DNA of 52,347 nucleotides from an uncultured Clostridia bacterium (GCA_937901125.1 CALCGT010000033.1:1-52347); one strand, 5' to 3'. Positions 1 to 9,936 are shown, counted from the stretch's first letter. The notes: generated by a model from the sequence alone, not told the origin. Translations and numbers: made by a program.

Positions 1-99
1 CAAAGTAAAGTGGATGAATTGAATAAACGTCCTCGTAAGTGCCTGAACTTTTTAAACCCTTATGAAGTTTATTTTTCTGTATCGTTGCACTTGACTTGA
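1..99 (+). mobile_element. IS30-family transposase, C-terminal end (partial at window edge)
   Basis: Reading frame 1 is open from the first base to TGA at 97-99 and encodes a tail containing DELNKRPRKCLNF and YEVYFSVSLHLT, the characteristic C-terminus of IS30-family DDE transposases. The rest of the element lies left of the window. The insertion sequence probably ends near base 108, because sequence identity with the copy at the right end of the window stops there (after AATTCAAG). This identical boundary in two places is what fixes the IS edge. The transposase catalyses movement of its own element and has no metabolic role here. Confidence 0.85.
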
Positions 100-132
100 C
101 AATTCAAGCATCAAAAAAAGATACATAAAATG

Positions 133-379
133 TGAAATTATATTTCATTGTATGAATATTTGAAAATGGGAAAAGAAGAATGTCAGATGAATCGATATCA
201 AAGTGGAGAAAATGCCGGAATATAAAGGAATCCAAATGGTGGTTGGACGTGTTTTTGCAGAAATACAAAATCAACAAAATATATATGTTGAATTTGTTGA
301 AATCTCCAGATTGAAATTTAATTTCATATATGCTATATTTATTTCAAAATTAAGAAATAGAAAATGAATTAAAATTTCA
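133..379. promoter_or_regulatory. Three 15-bp palindromic operator candidates upstream of the decayed operon
   Basis: The AT-rich leader between the IS30 end and the first operon gene (110-397) has no convincing gene. It contains TGAAATTATATTTCA (133-147), TGAAATTTAATTTCA (312-326) and TGAATTAAAATTTCA (365-379). All share half-sites TGAAWT and ATTTCA with 3-base AT spacers. They resemble the AT-rich palindromes bound by RpiR-family regulators (for example HexR), and an RpiR-type regulator closes this gene cluster at 8783. The last copy sits 4 bases before the GGAAAGGAG ribosome site at 383-391, a place where binding would block transcription. The binding partner is inferred. Confidence 0.6.
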
Positions 380-397
380 TTTGGAAAGGAGAGAACT

Positions 398-1827
398 ATG
401 AACGACTTTATGTTTAACATGATCAGATCAGAGTTGGAAGATGTTGTTGGCAGAGATAATGTTTCTGTTACCACAAGCGATAAGATCAGCCACAGCGTGG
501 ATTACTTTTGCTTTCTAGACTTTGGGAAGACAGGGGCAGAATGATGCCATTGGCGGATTTTATCATACATCCTGGCAATGATGAAGAAGTGGCAAGTATT
601 CTTGTGATCGCCAATTATTATAAAATTCCTGTATTTCTATGGGGCGGCGGTGCAGGCTCTCAGGGTGGCGCATTAGCTGTCAAAGGCGGTATCCTAATGG
701 ATATGAAGCGTATGAATAAAGTCATCGAATTGGATGAAAAATCCATGTGCGTCACAGCGGAAGCCGGCATCAATTTTGCACAGCTGGAATGGTATGTGAA
801 TGAAAAGGGCTATTCCCTGATGCATTACCCCAGTTCCCTGACCTGTAGCACACTGGGAGGTTTTCTGGCGTATAATGGCATTGGTGTGCTTTCTACGAAA
901 TACGGCAAGAACGATGACCAGTGCATGCATATTGAAATGGCAGTGCCCAGCGGCAAGATCCTGAAATCTACACCGGTACCCAAACATTCTTCCGGCCCCA
1001 GCATCTTACATATGTTCCTTGGCTTCGAAGGCACGTTGGGGTCATCACAAAAGCGACGATGAAAATTTTCAAACGGCCTGAAGTACGGAAATTTAGAGCG
1101 TTCCTTTTCAAGGATGTACCAACGGGTCTGACTTTCGGCAGAGATCTTCTTCAGGAATTTAAACCTTCGATCATGCGTCTGTATAATGAAGAAGAAACGA
1201 AATCCATCATCAAAAATATCCTTGGTGTTGAAAAAGAGGGGACGTTTATGAATATCGCCATCGAAGGCAATGCAGAGATCGTTACAATTGAAGAGCGGAT
1301 TGCCCTGAAAATGTGCGAAGAAAGAGACGGTATAGACCTTGGTTCTGATTATGGCGAAAAATGGTGGGACAGCCGTGTGACCTTCTTCTATCCCGATCAT
1401 GCATTGGATCTGCCTAAGATGTTCGGTACGTTGGATACGATCTCAACTTATTCCAATATGGAAAATATCTACTGAGCATTGAAAAAGACCATAGAACAGT
1501 TTGAAGGGGTTCGTTTTATTGCCCATTTCTCTCACTGGTACGAATGGGGCGTTATGATCTATGACAGATTTATCATCGAAAATCCTCCCGAAGACCCCGA
1601 AGAAGCTATGAGATTGCATAATGAGATCTGGAATGCCGGCATTCGTGCGATTCTGGATAATGGCGGTGTTGTCAACGACCATCATGGTGTCGGCATGAAG
1701 CTGGGCAGATTGATGAAGGAACAATATAAAGAAAATATGGTCGTTTTCGAAGCATTGAAGAAAGAGCTTGATCCTAATGGTATCATGAATCCATATTCGG
1801 AAAGATGGACATATATCGATCGACATC
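398..1827 (+). pseudogene. FAD-binding oxidase/dehydrogenase (GlcD/lactate dehydrogenase type), broken
   Basis: The start at 398 follows the ribosome site GGAAAGGAGAG. The product resembles FAD-linked 2-hydroxyacid dehydrogenases: an FAD-binding PCMH-type domain (WGGGAGSQGGALAVKGG, TCSTLGGFLAYNGIG) and a C-terminal FAD-oxidase domain ending in LDPNGIMNP. Three lesions are visible: a one-base loss near 510 (frame 2 to 1), a one-base loss in the G run near 1040 (frame 1 to 3), and an in-frame TGA at 1473-1475. The normal stop is absent; after about 1800 the sequence runs into a truncated TRAP permease, so a deletion probably removed the gene junction. With the EtfB/EtfA remnants downstream, the ancestral enzyme may have been an Etf-coupled hydroxyacid dehydrogenase (inference). 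Non-functional as read. Confidence 0.8.
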
Positions 1828-2094
1828 TTGCAGAGTGTCTTGAAAAATACAAAGGTGAAATTTGTATTGTATGTGATCACAAGGATCGTGGCAGCATCCT
1901 TCCTGGTGGTTTTGCTGCCCGCATCTATTCAGTTGGTGCGGAATATGAGCAATTCTTATTCTTCAGCGGTTGGCGTTTCTTATTCTATTGTTTACCTATC
2001 TTTCCCGGTAGGTGCGGTATCGATGCTGTTGTCTTTCATTAGCGCAGTTCCAAAGCATGCAAAGCAGATCAAAGATGGAGGTGAAGCAAAATGA
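1828..2094 (+). pseudogene. TRAP transporter small permease (DctQ family), 5' truncated
   Basis: About 85 residues remain, compared with roughly 160 in the family. The segment SIQLVRNMSNSYSSAVGVSY followed by IVYLSFPVGAVSMLLSFI is the typical last two membrane segments of DctQ-like small permeases. The N-terminal half is missing: the coding frame emerges directly from the tail of the upstream FAD-oxidase remnant, which implies a deletion that fused the two genes around 1800-1850. The stop overlaps the next start (ATGA at 2091-2094), the usual DctQ-DctM coupling. In the family this subunit pairs with DctM to import organic acids with a periplasmic binding protein; no binding-protein gene is present in the window. 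Confidence 0.72.
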
Positions 2095-2883
2095 TTCCGA
2101 TTGTAGTAGTATCTTTGATCGTTATGATCATTCTGGGGGTTCCCATTTGCTTCGCTGTGGGTCTTTCCGGTTTTCTGGGGATCTATTTTGGGAGCAATAT
2201 TGATTTGTTCATCGTTGTGCAGAGATTTATCAGCGGGATCAACTCTTTCTCTCTGATGGCAGTCCCTTTATTTATTCTGGGCGGTGCCATCATGGATAAG
2301 GCGGGCATCTCCAAACGTATCGTAGGCTTTGCAGCAGCTTTATTTTCCTGGCTGCGTGGCGGGCTGAGCATTTGCTGCGTGGCGGCCAATATGATCTTTG
2401 CCGGCATCTCCGGCTCTGGCGCAGCAGCAGTTAGTGCCATTGGCGGTATCCACGATCTATGGCTACATTTTCTCCTTAGCAAATGTTGGTGATATTATCT
2501 GCAATTTTATTTTGTCTCTGACAAATGACACAACAATGATCATGCTGCTGACAGCGGGTTTCATGGTTTTCATTGGCTGTTTTATGGAAAGTCTGGCGGC
2601 GATGCCCATTATCCTGCCTATTGTTTATCCTCTGCTGCAGAACATGGGGGCAGATATGACGCAATTTGGCGTTATGTTCTGCCTGTGTACCATATTGGGT
2701 GGCCTGACTCCTCCCGTTGGTATTTATCTGTTCCTGTCCATGTCTATTGCAAAAGCAAAGATCCAGGAGGTTATTCCATATCTGCTGGTGCCTGTAATCA
2801 TTATCATTACAACGATTATTACAGCAGCCTTCGTTCCAGGCTTATCAACGCTTTTGCCTAATTTGATCATGGGATCGGCATAA
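2091..2883 (+). pseudogene. TRAP transporter large permease (DctM family), internal deletion
   Basis: The N-terminal part (frame from 2091) has the conserved DctM opening, with ILGVPICFAVGLSG and MAVPLFILGGAIMDKAG, up to AGISGSGAAAVSAIGGI. At about 2450 the match breaks off, and a different frame supplies the C-terminal part: SLTNDTTMIMLLTAGFMVF, PIILPIVYPLL, LGGLTPPVGIYLF and a final membrane segment ending at 2883. Together about 265 residues are coded, against roughly 425 in intact DctM, so some 150 residues of the middle are missing and the frame has changed. This is a true internal deletion, not a single-base error. The transporter cannot be functional. Confidence 0.8.
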
Positions 2884-2951
2884 TTTTTTACAGAAACTAG
2901 ATTGGTAGAGTTATTGGGTTTTGGATATTCGGAAAGAGGAGGTATGAAGTT

Positions 2952-4271
2952 ATGTGGCTGCAAAAAGAAATGTATATGGAAGCACAAAAGTATTTGGTAG
3001 GCGGCGGCTCTACAGGCGGACGTTTTAATGCGACATTGGGGCAGCCATTGTATATGGATAGATGTGAAGGTGCATATCTGTATGACGTGGAAGGAAAGAG
3101 ATATATCGATTATCATTCCTCTGCCGGGCCTGCCTTGTTTGGGTATAAGCATCCTCGCTTGGAAGCGGCAGCAAAGGCAGCCTTGGAAAAAGGCTTTTAT
3201 TGGGGCTATGATTCAAAGGAAACCATCGAACTGGCAAAGGAGCTTTGCAAGCTGATTCCCAGTGCGGAGAGAGTGCGTTTGGTAAATTCCGGTACAGAAG
3301 TAACGCTGTCTGCATTGCGTCTGGCAAGAGCCTATACAGGAAAAGAAATCATCATCCGTTTTGAGGGTCATTTCCATGGCATGCATGAAATGATTTGGTA
3401 CAACCACAACAACGAAGGCAAAATGGATGAGATCGGCGAAATTGAAAACATTCCAGATGGTGCAGGATTTCCCAAATGCTTCGGCAATGTAGTGAAAAAC
3501 GTTGAATTCAATGATTATGATGCGCTGGAACGGGTGGTAGAACGTTATAAAGATCAGGTGGCGGCGATCATCATGGAACCCATTTCCTATAACTGCGGCT
3601 GTTATCCTGCAAGAAAGGAATATCTGGAAAAGGCGCGGGAGCTTTGCACCAGAGAAGAAATCGTTCTGATTTTTGATGAGGTCATCTGTGGTTACCGGAT
3701 GCGCCCCGGCAGCGCCCAGTCATATTATGGCGTTACTCCCGACCTGACCACCTTGGCGAAAGTCATTGGCGGCGGTTTCCCTATTGCGGCAGTCGTTGGG
3801 AAAAAAGAGATCATGGAAATGGGCGGCCCGACAGGCCCTGCCGGTGTCAGCGGTACATATTCCGGCGCACTGATGCCAGTGATGGCAGCCATTGAATGTG
3901 CGAAAATGATTCAGGAGCCTTGGTTCTACGATTATCTGGAAAAGATCGGTAATGCTCTTTATAACGGCATTGAAGATCTGATGAAGAAGCATGGCATCAA
4001 AGGGCATGTGAGAGGCGTTGGGGCAAGATTTGGTATCTACTTTGGCGTAGAAGACCCCGAAGATGATTACAACTGGAGAACTGTGAAACGGAAATTCGAT
4101 GTGGAACTGAACGGAAAATTCCTGACAGAATGTCTAAAGGAAGGTATCTATTTCCATAACTATGGTACAAGCCCTGTGCCTGCCCATAATGGCTTTGGCA
4201 TCCAGCATACTATGGAAGATATCGAATATACACTGGATAAGATCGATCAGATTTTTGCAAGGCTCAAATAA
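2952..4271 (+). CDS. Class III PLP aminotransferase (glutamate-1-semialdehyde aminotransferase-like)
   Basis: The gene is intact at 439 residues, the normal family length. The start at 2952 is chosen because AAAGAGGAGG lies 8 bases upstream and the nearer ATG at 2943 is out of frame. Fold-type I features are in order: GSGTEVT-like loop (VNSGTEVTLSALRLARAYTG), the glycine-histidine segment EGHFHGMHE, DEVICGYR, and TLAKVIGGGFP with the probable PLP-binding lysine at residue 270. It lacks clear HemL-specific context (no heme genes nearby), so it more likely acts in the catabolic pathway of this cluster, transferring an amino group between an amino compound and a keto acid. Substrate unknown. It is the only full-length structural gene of an otherwise decayed operon. 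Confidence 0.85.
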   Translation: MWLQKEMYMEAQKYLVGGGSTGGRFNATLGQPLYMDRCEGAYLYDVEGKRYIDYHSSAGPALFGYKHPRLEAAAKAALEKGFYWGYDSKETIELAKELCKLIPSAERVRLVNSGTEVTLSALRLARAYTGKEIIIRFEGHFHGMHEMIWYNHNNEGKMDEIGEIENIPDGAGFPKCFGNVVKNVEFNDYDALERVVERYKDQVAAIIMEPISYNCGCYPARKEYLEKARELCTREEIVLIFDEVICGYRMRPGSAQSYYGVTPDLTTLAKVIGGGFPIAAVVGKKEIMEMGGPTGPAGVSGTYSGALMPVMAAIECAKMIQEPWFYDYLEKIGNALYNGIEDLMKKHGIKGHVRGVGARFGIYFGVEDPEDDYNWRTVKRKFDVELNGKFLTECLKEGIYFHNYGTSPVPAHNGFGIQHTMEDIEYTLDKIDQIFARLK

Positions 4272-4306
4272 ACATTGGGGACAAAAAATCAAGATGAGGT
4301 ATTTTT

Positions 4307-5731
4307 ATGAACGGAAAAGGTTTTGAAATGGAAGCAAGAGAAGTAAAACACATCGAAACAAAATATAGAAGGATCTGTACACCTATCCCTGTGCCTGAAT
4401 CTTTCCCTCTGCTGGAGGAAATGCAGAAATATGAACCCCGTTCCATGGCGGGTCAACCTTTGATCGTTTGGGATCATACAGAAGACGGCTTTATGGTTTG
4501 CGACCCTTATGGCAATAAATTTCTGGATTTTTCCTCTGCGGTTATGATCACGAATGCAGGTCATGCAAATCCCAAACTGAAAGAAGCTATCCAGAACATG
4601 ATCGATAAACCCCTGCTGGCATCCTATGCGTTCCCTACAAAGGAACGGGTGGAGCGGCAAAAGAACTGGTAAGCGTTTGCCCTATCCCCGATGCAAAAGC
4701 GTTCATGCTGTCTGCCGCTACAGAAGCGGTAGAATGTGCCTTCAAACTGGCAAGAACTTATGGGAAAATGAAGGGCGGACCGGAAAAGAAAGTAATCATT
4801 TCTTATGAAAGCGCGTTCCATGGCAGAAGATTGGCGTCCCAGCTGGTGGGTGGTATGGACAGCCTGAAAGATTGGATTGGCAATCTGGATAAAGATGTAT
4901 TTCAGGCACCTTGGCCCAATGGGTATGAGCATGATTGGGCAGATGAAACAAATCCTGATTTTGATGAGGAAAAGATGTTCCAGACATTGCTGGATACCAT
5001 CGATGCCCACGGTGTGAAATATGAAAATGTAGCCGGTATCATCATCGAATCCTATAACGGCATCCAGTGCTATCCCATGCCCAAGAGCTACGCAAAGAAA
5101 CTGCGTGCATTCTGCGATAAATATGATATCCTGCTGATTATGGATGAGATCCAGACAGGCTTCTGTCGGACAGGCAAATGGTTTGCCTTCCAGCATTATG
5201 ATATCCTGCCCGATATCTTCACAGCAGCAAAAGGTCTGAGTGGTGCTTTGCCAATGTCCTGTGTATTTGGCCGAAAAGAAATCATGGATTTGTATGCACC
5301 CAATACCATGACATCTACCCATTCCGGCAGCCCTGTGGCAGCGGCAGCAACAGCGGCAAATATCCGCTTTATGAAGGAAGTAAAACTGGACGAAGTGGCC
5401 GCGAAGAAAGCAGCTATTATGGAAAAACACCTGACAGCCCTGAAGGAAAGATTTCCTGACAGAATCTCCTATGTAGGCGGGCTGGGGCTGGCTTGGGCTT
5501 GTACTTTCGCAAATGCGAAAACAAAAAAAAGGCCATCCTGAATTTGCACTGGAAGTAACAAAAAAATGTACAGAAAAAGGTTTGATGTTCTATGCGGCAG
5601 TAGGCGCAGGTATCACAATGAAACTGACACCTCCTCTGGTGATCCCCGAAGATGCGCTGGAAGAAGCATTGGAGGCTTATGCGGAAGCAGTGGCAGAAGC
5701 TGATGCCGAAATGCCTGCATACGAAGATTGA
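4307..5731 (+). pseudogene. Second class III PLP aminotransferase, two frameshifts
   Basis: Three consecutive frames rebuild a protein of about 470 residues of the acetylornithine/4-aminobutyrate aminotransferase type. The first piece (4307-4672) holds the N-terminal domain (DPYGNKFLDFSSAVMI). A one-base shift near 4655 leads to the second piece (to about 5520), with ESAFHGRRLASQLVGG, MDEIQTGFCRTGKWFA and TAAKGLSGALPMS carrying the PLP lysine. A second shift, in a run of eight A residues at 5522-5529, leads to the C-terminal piece HPEFALEVTKKCTEKGLM ending at 5731. Both shifts could be single-base indels in homopolymers, so a sequencing cause is possible, but neighbouring genes carry unambiguous damage. 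A second aminotransferase next to the first suggests two successive amino transfers in the lost pathway (inference). Confidence 0.8.
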
Positions 5732-5772
5732 TGATACGGTAAGATTTTTTTAAAGGCAGGAGAGGAATGCTC

Positions 5773-7283
5773 ATGAAATATTTGATTGGTGTAGATTTTG
5801 GCGGCGGCTCATCCAAAGCGACCCTCCTTCGTGAGGATGGCATGATCGTTGCAACAGCGACAAAAGAATACCCTACATATTATCCCAACAACGGCTGGGC
5901 GGAACAGAAACCGGAGGATTCCTAGCAGGCCTTTGTGGCAAATGTGCGAGCTATCATGAAAAAAGCCATGGTAGCCCCTGAAGATATCGTCGCCATTTGT
6001 TTGGATGCGGCGACCCACACAGCAGTCCTGTTGGATGAGGAAGATCAGGTCATTCGGGATTCTATATATTGGACAGATTCCAGGAGCAAGAAAGAAGCTG
6101 CATTTCTGAAAGAACACTTTGAAGACAAAATTTACGCATTCTCCCATAATATACCTAATGAAATGTGGACCCTTCCTCATCTGATGTGGCTGCGGGAACA
6201 TGAAAAGGAAAACTTCGATCGAATCCATAAGATCATGTTTGTGAAGGACTATGTACGCTATCGTCTGACAGGCGATTTTGTTACAGATTATGTGGAAGCC
6301 ATGGGTTCTATGCTCATGGATGTTCCCAGCCGTTGCTGGTCCGATGAGCTTTGTACTATGGCGGGCATCCGTAGGGAAATGCTGCCAAAGATTGTTGACC
6401 CTCAGGAAATCCTAAGCCCCATCTGTGAACAGGCTTGCAGAGAAACGGGACTTTCTTCCTGCACGAAGGTTATTGCGGGCTCTACGGATACAGTCATGGA
6501 GGTTTATGCGGTGCTATCCATCAGGGGCAAATGACTGTCAAACTGGCAATAGCAGGGCGTATTTGCCCAATCACAGACCGTCCTTTGCCCAATAAACGAT
6601 TGGTGAATTATCAGCATATTATTCCCGGCTTATGGTATCCCGGCACAGGTACCAGATCCTGTGCGGCATCTTACCGCTGGTATCGTGATACCCTGGGCAG
6701 GGGCGAAATGCTGGAAAGCAAAGCGCAGGGCATCGATGCTTACGAATGGATGAATCAGGAAGCGGAAAAAATCCCTCCTTTGAGTGATAATTTGTATTTC
6801 CATCCCTATCTGCAGGGGGAACTGACCCCTTACTTCGATGGCAGCCTCCGCAGTAGTTTTACGGGTATTCGTTCTTACCATACGAAAGGACACTTCACCA
6901 GAGCACTTCTGGAAGGCGTTGCCTATTCCTTGAAGGACTGCTATCAGGTGATCCAGAAGAAAAACCTGGATATCCATCAGGCTATCGTGATTGGCGGAGG
7001 GGCAAAGGGCACTTTATGGCGGTAGATCGTCAGTGATGTGCTTGGCATTGAAATGATGAAAACAAAGAATAATGATTCTTCCTTAGGCTCTGCTATGCTG
7101 GCAGGGGTGGCGATAGGTGTATTTGGCTCCTTTGAAGAAAGTGTTGCAAAATGCGTGGAAACTGAAGCCATCATTAAGCCAGATCTGGAAAATCATAAGA
7201 AATATGAGAAAGGATTCCAAACATATAAAAAGATTCATGACGCTTTAGCTGATATTTATAAGGAAATGGAGGAAGAGGCATGA
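5773..7283 (+). pseudogene. FGGY-family carbohydrate kinase, two nonsense codons and a frameshift
   Basis: The start at 5773 follows AGGAGAGGA. The N-terminal ATPase fold is clear (GVDFGGGSSKATLL), followed by Q-W-containing WAEQKPED, then FVKDYVRYRLTGDFVTDY, the central STDTVMEV and the C-terminal IVIGGGAKGTLWR, which is the second phosphate-binding segment of FGGY kinases. Lesions: TAG at 5923-5925 where family members have tryptophan, a frameshift near 6510, and TAG at 7023-7025 where glutamine is expected. The total coding length (about 500 residues) is normal for xylulokinase-like enzymes that phosphorylate sugars or polyols with ATP. The stop overlaps the next gene by ATGA. Its presence suggests the pathway handled a polyol or sugar derivative. 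Confidence 0.82.
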
Positions 7284-7709
7284 GTATGCTGCGTATGGCG
7301 GTTTGTATGAAACAGGTGCCGGGGGATATTGAAAAAAGCTTATCTGCCGATGGCCGTATCCGCCGTGATGCACAGTCCTCTATCATCAACCCTGCCGACG
7401 TATTTTCTTTGGAAACGGCACTGACCCTGAAAGAAGAGCCGGGCGGACAAGTGGATATCTTTACGATGGGAGTAGAAGCAGCTAAAAGTCTGCTGCGGGA
7501 AGTTGCGGTATTGGGGGCAGACGGGCTATTTTTGCTTTTCGATCAGGATTTTTCTGGAGCAGGTGGGCAGTGCAGGCTCCTTTACGGAAGTAAAACGTTC
7601 TTACTTCCCTGATTGGAAGCGAAACTGTGCCTTTTGCGGCGTGGAAGAGGGCGTGGTGTTTATACAGGTAAAGCTGGATCAGATGAAAGACGAGGGTGGA
7701 CCAAAATGA
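7280..7709 (+). pseudogene. etfB: Electron transfer flavoprotein beta subunit, internal deletion
   Basis: The first ~85 residues are a good EtfB start (MAVCMKQVPG, SIINPADVFSLETALTLKE, REVAVLGADG). After about 7545 homology jumps: a second frame gives GSAGSFTEVKRSYFPDWKRN and a short tail ending at 7709, which matches the distal part of EtfB. About 143 residues are coded, against roughly 260 in the family, so the middle, including nucleotide-binding parts, has been deleted with a change of frame. The gene starts inside the kinase stop (ATGA) and its own stop overlaps the etfA start (ATGA at 7706-7709), so translation was coupled. EtfAB passes electrons from an FAD dehydrogenase to other carriers; the broken FAD oxidase at 398 is the likely partner. 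Confidence 0.8.
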
Positions 7710-8661
7710 AAGAAAAAAAGGATTATATTTCTGAAATTTGGGTCTACTGTGAAAATAGGGGAGAAAAACTGACGATTGGTACAAAGGAATTATTAGGAAA
7801 GGCGCAGGAATTAGCACAGGAATCCGACTGCCTAGTGTCAGCAGTCCTTTTTAAAAAAGTTGGTCATGGGGCAGAGGAAGCCATTGCTTGTGGCGCGGAT
7901 AAGGTCTATCGTTTTTCTGTTTGCAGAAACGAGGTACAGGCTCAAGTAATTGCCTCCCAGATGGAAGAAGGCAGACCGTGGGCATTCCTATTCCCTGCCA
8001 CATCAGCTGGGCGTATGGTGGCAGCCATGCTTTCCACACAGGTCAAAACGGGGCTGACAGCAGATTGTATTCAGCTTTCTGTAGAGAGTGGTTTTTTGAA
8101 GCAGACTGGCGGCAGATTGATGGCCGATATTTTTTGCAGGCATTCCTATCCCCAGATGGCAACGGTGCAGAAGGGAGTATTCCCTTTGCTGGAAGCAAAC
8201 AAAAAACGAAAGGGCCAGATTTTATCCTGTAGTGGGAACGGCGTAAGTTCTCCCTTGAAGCTGCTGACAAAAACAACAGAATGGAAAGAGGAAAAGAACC
8301 TGAATGATGCAAGAATCGTATTGGCTGGTGGGATGGGGCTTGGCTCGAAAAAGAATTTTATCCTGCTGAAACAAGTGGCGGAAAAGATTGGTACAGTCCC
8401 TGCGGCATCTCGTGGGGCGGTCAATGCGGGTTTTGCTCCTTATGCGTGGCAGGTAGGACAGTCGGGAAAGACGATCCGTCCTGCGATCTATATTGCTTGC
8501 GGTATTTCCGGTGCGATGCAGCATCTGGCCGGTATTCAGGGGCAGGCTGCATCATTGCGGTAAATATCGACAAAAAAGCACCGATTTTTGATCATTCGGA
8601 TATTGGCATCGCAGAGGATGCAGTGATGTTTCTGCAAAAATTGAAAGAATCGTCAGAATGA
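7706..8661 (+). pseudogene. etfA: Electron transfer flavoprotein alpha subunit, one frameshift
   Basis: From the ATG at 7706 the frame encodes an EtfA with the N-terminal domain (EIWVYCENRGEKL, GATSAGR-like FPATSAGRMVAAMLS, LTADCIQL) and the C-terminal FAD domain (VLAGGMGLGSKKNF, AASRGAVNAGF, GQSGKTIRPAIYIACGISGA). Near 8537 a single G appears to be missing in the run ATTCAGGGG: the other frame continues exactly with GAGCIIAVNIDKKAPIF and the conserved end, stopping at 8661. The restored protein would be about 318 residues, normal for EtfA. This is the mildest lesion in the operon and could be a sequencing error, but with etfB deleted the complex would still be lost. Confidence 0.82.
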
Positions 8662-8782
8662 TTGAAACGATTGAAAGGAAGATGGGTGAATTTACCGTAT
8701 GATTTGCTAAAAATTACTTCATTTGGTTGTTTTTTGAAAAAAATATTGATACACTGTAATCAAATGAAGGGGTGTGAGAACG

Positions 8783-9652
8783 ATGAATGCAGAAAGAGTG
8801 CCTACATTATTGCTTCGCATGAAGGCCATGCGGGATTCCCTTGGCCAGGCTGAGAGAAAAGTAGTCGATTATATTTTGGAGAACCCGGAAAAGGTGATTT
8901 ATCTTTCTGTTGCAGGCTTGGCAGAATCCAGTGGTGTTAGTGATGCAACAGTGGTTCGTGCGTGCAGAAAACTGGGACTGAGCGGCTATCAGGATTTTAA
9001 GGTGACATTGGCTCAGGATATTGTGACCCCTATGCAAAGTATCCATGAAGAAATCTCCGAAGATGATTCTGCTTCAACCATCGTGGATAAAGTATTTCAG
9101 GGAACGATGCAGGCATTGACGCTGACCCATGATTCTCTTCAGGTAGATTCCCTGTTAAAGGCAGTGGACTGTATCACCAGTGCCAGAAGAGTTGTGATTT
9201 TGGGGATGGGCAGTTCCCATTCCGTTGCAGTGGATCTGCAGCATAAGCTGCTGCGCCTTGGGATCGATGCGGTCGCTTTTACGGATTCTCATATGCAGAC
9301 CATTACAGCATCTTTGCTGACAAAGGAAGATGTGGTTTTTGCTATCAGCCATTCCGGCAGTTCCAAGGATGTCGTGGACAATACAAAGTTGGCAAAAAGC
9401 AATGGTGCAACGACGATTTCCCTGACCAGTATCGGCAGTTCTCCTTTGAGCAAAATCACCGATATCCAGATTTACACGGCCAGCAAAGAGACCCAGTATC
9501 GGATCGTGGCACTAAGTTCCCGTATTGCCCAAGAGGTCATCATCGATGCATTATATACGCTGATTGCCATTCGGGATGAAAAATATGTGGAAGGCTTCCA
9601 TAAAATTGAAAAGGCCATCCAGCGAAAGAAATATTATAAGAACAGAATATGA
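8783..9652 (+). CDS. RpiR-family transcriptional regulator (HTH_6 plus SIS domain)
   Basis: Intact, 289 residues. The ATG at 8783 is preferred over an in-frame GTG at 8774 because AAGGGGTG lies 9 bases upstream of it. Residues 1-75 form the RpiR helix-turn-helix (ERKVVDYILENPE, LAESSGVSDATVVRACRKLG, GYQDFK). Residues about 125-250 form a SIS sugar-phosphate-binding domain (VVILGMGSSHSVAVDLQHKL, AISHSGSSKDVVDNTKLAK). Such proteins repress or activate catabolic operons in response to phosphosugars, which fits the FGGY kinase upstream. The three TGAAAT/ATTTCA palindromes at 133-379 are candidate targets. It remains intact although the operon it probably controls is decayed, so it may have other targets. 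A terminator follows. Confidence 0.88.
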   Translation: MNAERVPTLLLRMKAMRDSLGQAERKVVDYILENPEKVIYLSVAGLAESSGVSDATVVRACRKLGLSGYQDFKVTLAQDIVTPMQSIHEEISEDDSASTIVDKVFQGTMQALTLTHDSLQVDSLLKAVDCITSARRVVILGMGSSHSVAVDLQHKLLRLGIDAVAFTDSHMQTITASLLTKEDVVFAISHSGSSKDVVDNTKLAKSNGATTISLTSIGSSPLSKITDIQIYTASKETQYRIVALSSRIAQEVIIDALYTLIAIRDEKYVEGFHKIEKAIQRKKYYKNRI

Positions 9653-9662
9653 ATCTAATGAG

Positions 9663-9697
9663 GCAGTATGACCTGTTCATACTGCTTTTGTTATTTT
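9663..9697 (+). terminator. Rho-independent terminator after the RpiR regulator
   Basis: A perfect 9-bp stem GCAGTATGA (9663-9671) pairs with TCATACTGC (9677-9685) across a 5-base loop, followed by TTTTGTTATTTTT. It lies 10 bases after the regulator stop and separates the decayed operon from the glycyl radical enzyme genes. Confidence 0.85.
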
Positions 9698-9936
9698 TCT
9701 AAAAGTATTTGATAGATTTCTCTTGTTTGACGCTATATTGTGCATCATGATATACTAAAATATACGATAAAAACTTTCCAAAGGAACTATCATTTTTATT
9801 TTTGAAACACATGTACGTTATAATGATTTTTTTGTTTTATAAAACGGTCAAAAAGGATTGACAAGTCCGATATTGGGTGCTAAATTAACCTTAAGGATGC
9901 GTTATAACGCGCGCATTTGAACATAGGAGGAAACTT
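9698..9936 (+). promoter_or_regulatory. Promoter and palindrome before the XRE-cupin/glycyl radical operon
   Basis: This 240-base AT-rich gap has no gene. TTGACA at 9858-9863 and TAAATT at 9881-9886 are separated by 17 bases, a sigma-A type promoter. Just downstream is a perfect 12-bp palindrome GCGTTATAACGC (9899-9910), and a related half-palindrome CGTTATAATG lies at 9816-9825. The 12-mer sits where an autoregulating HTH protein would stop transcription, and the first gene encodes such a protein. The ribosome site AGGAGG is at 9926-9931. Confidence 0.65.
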
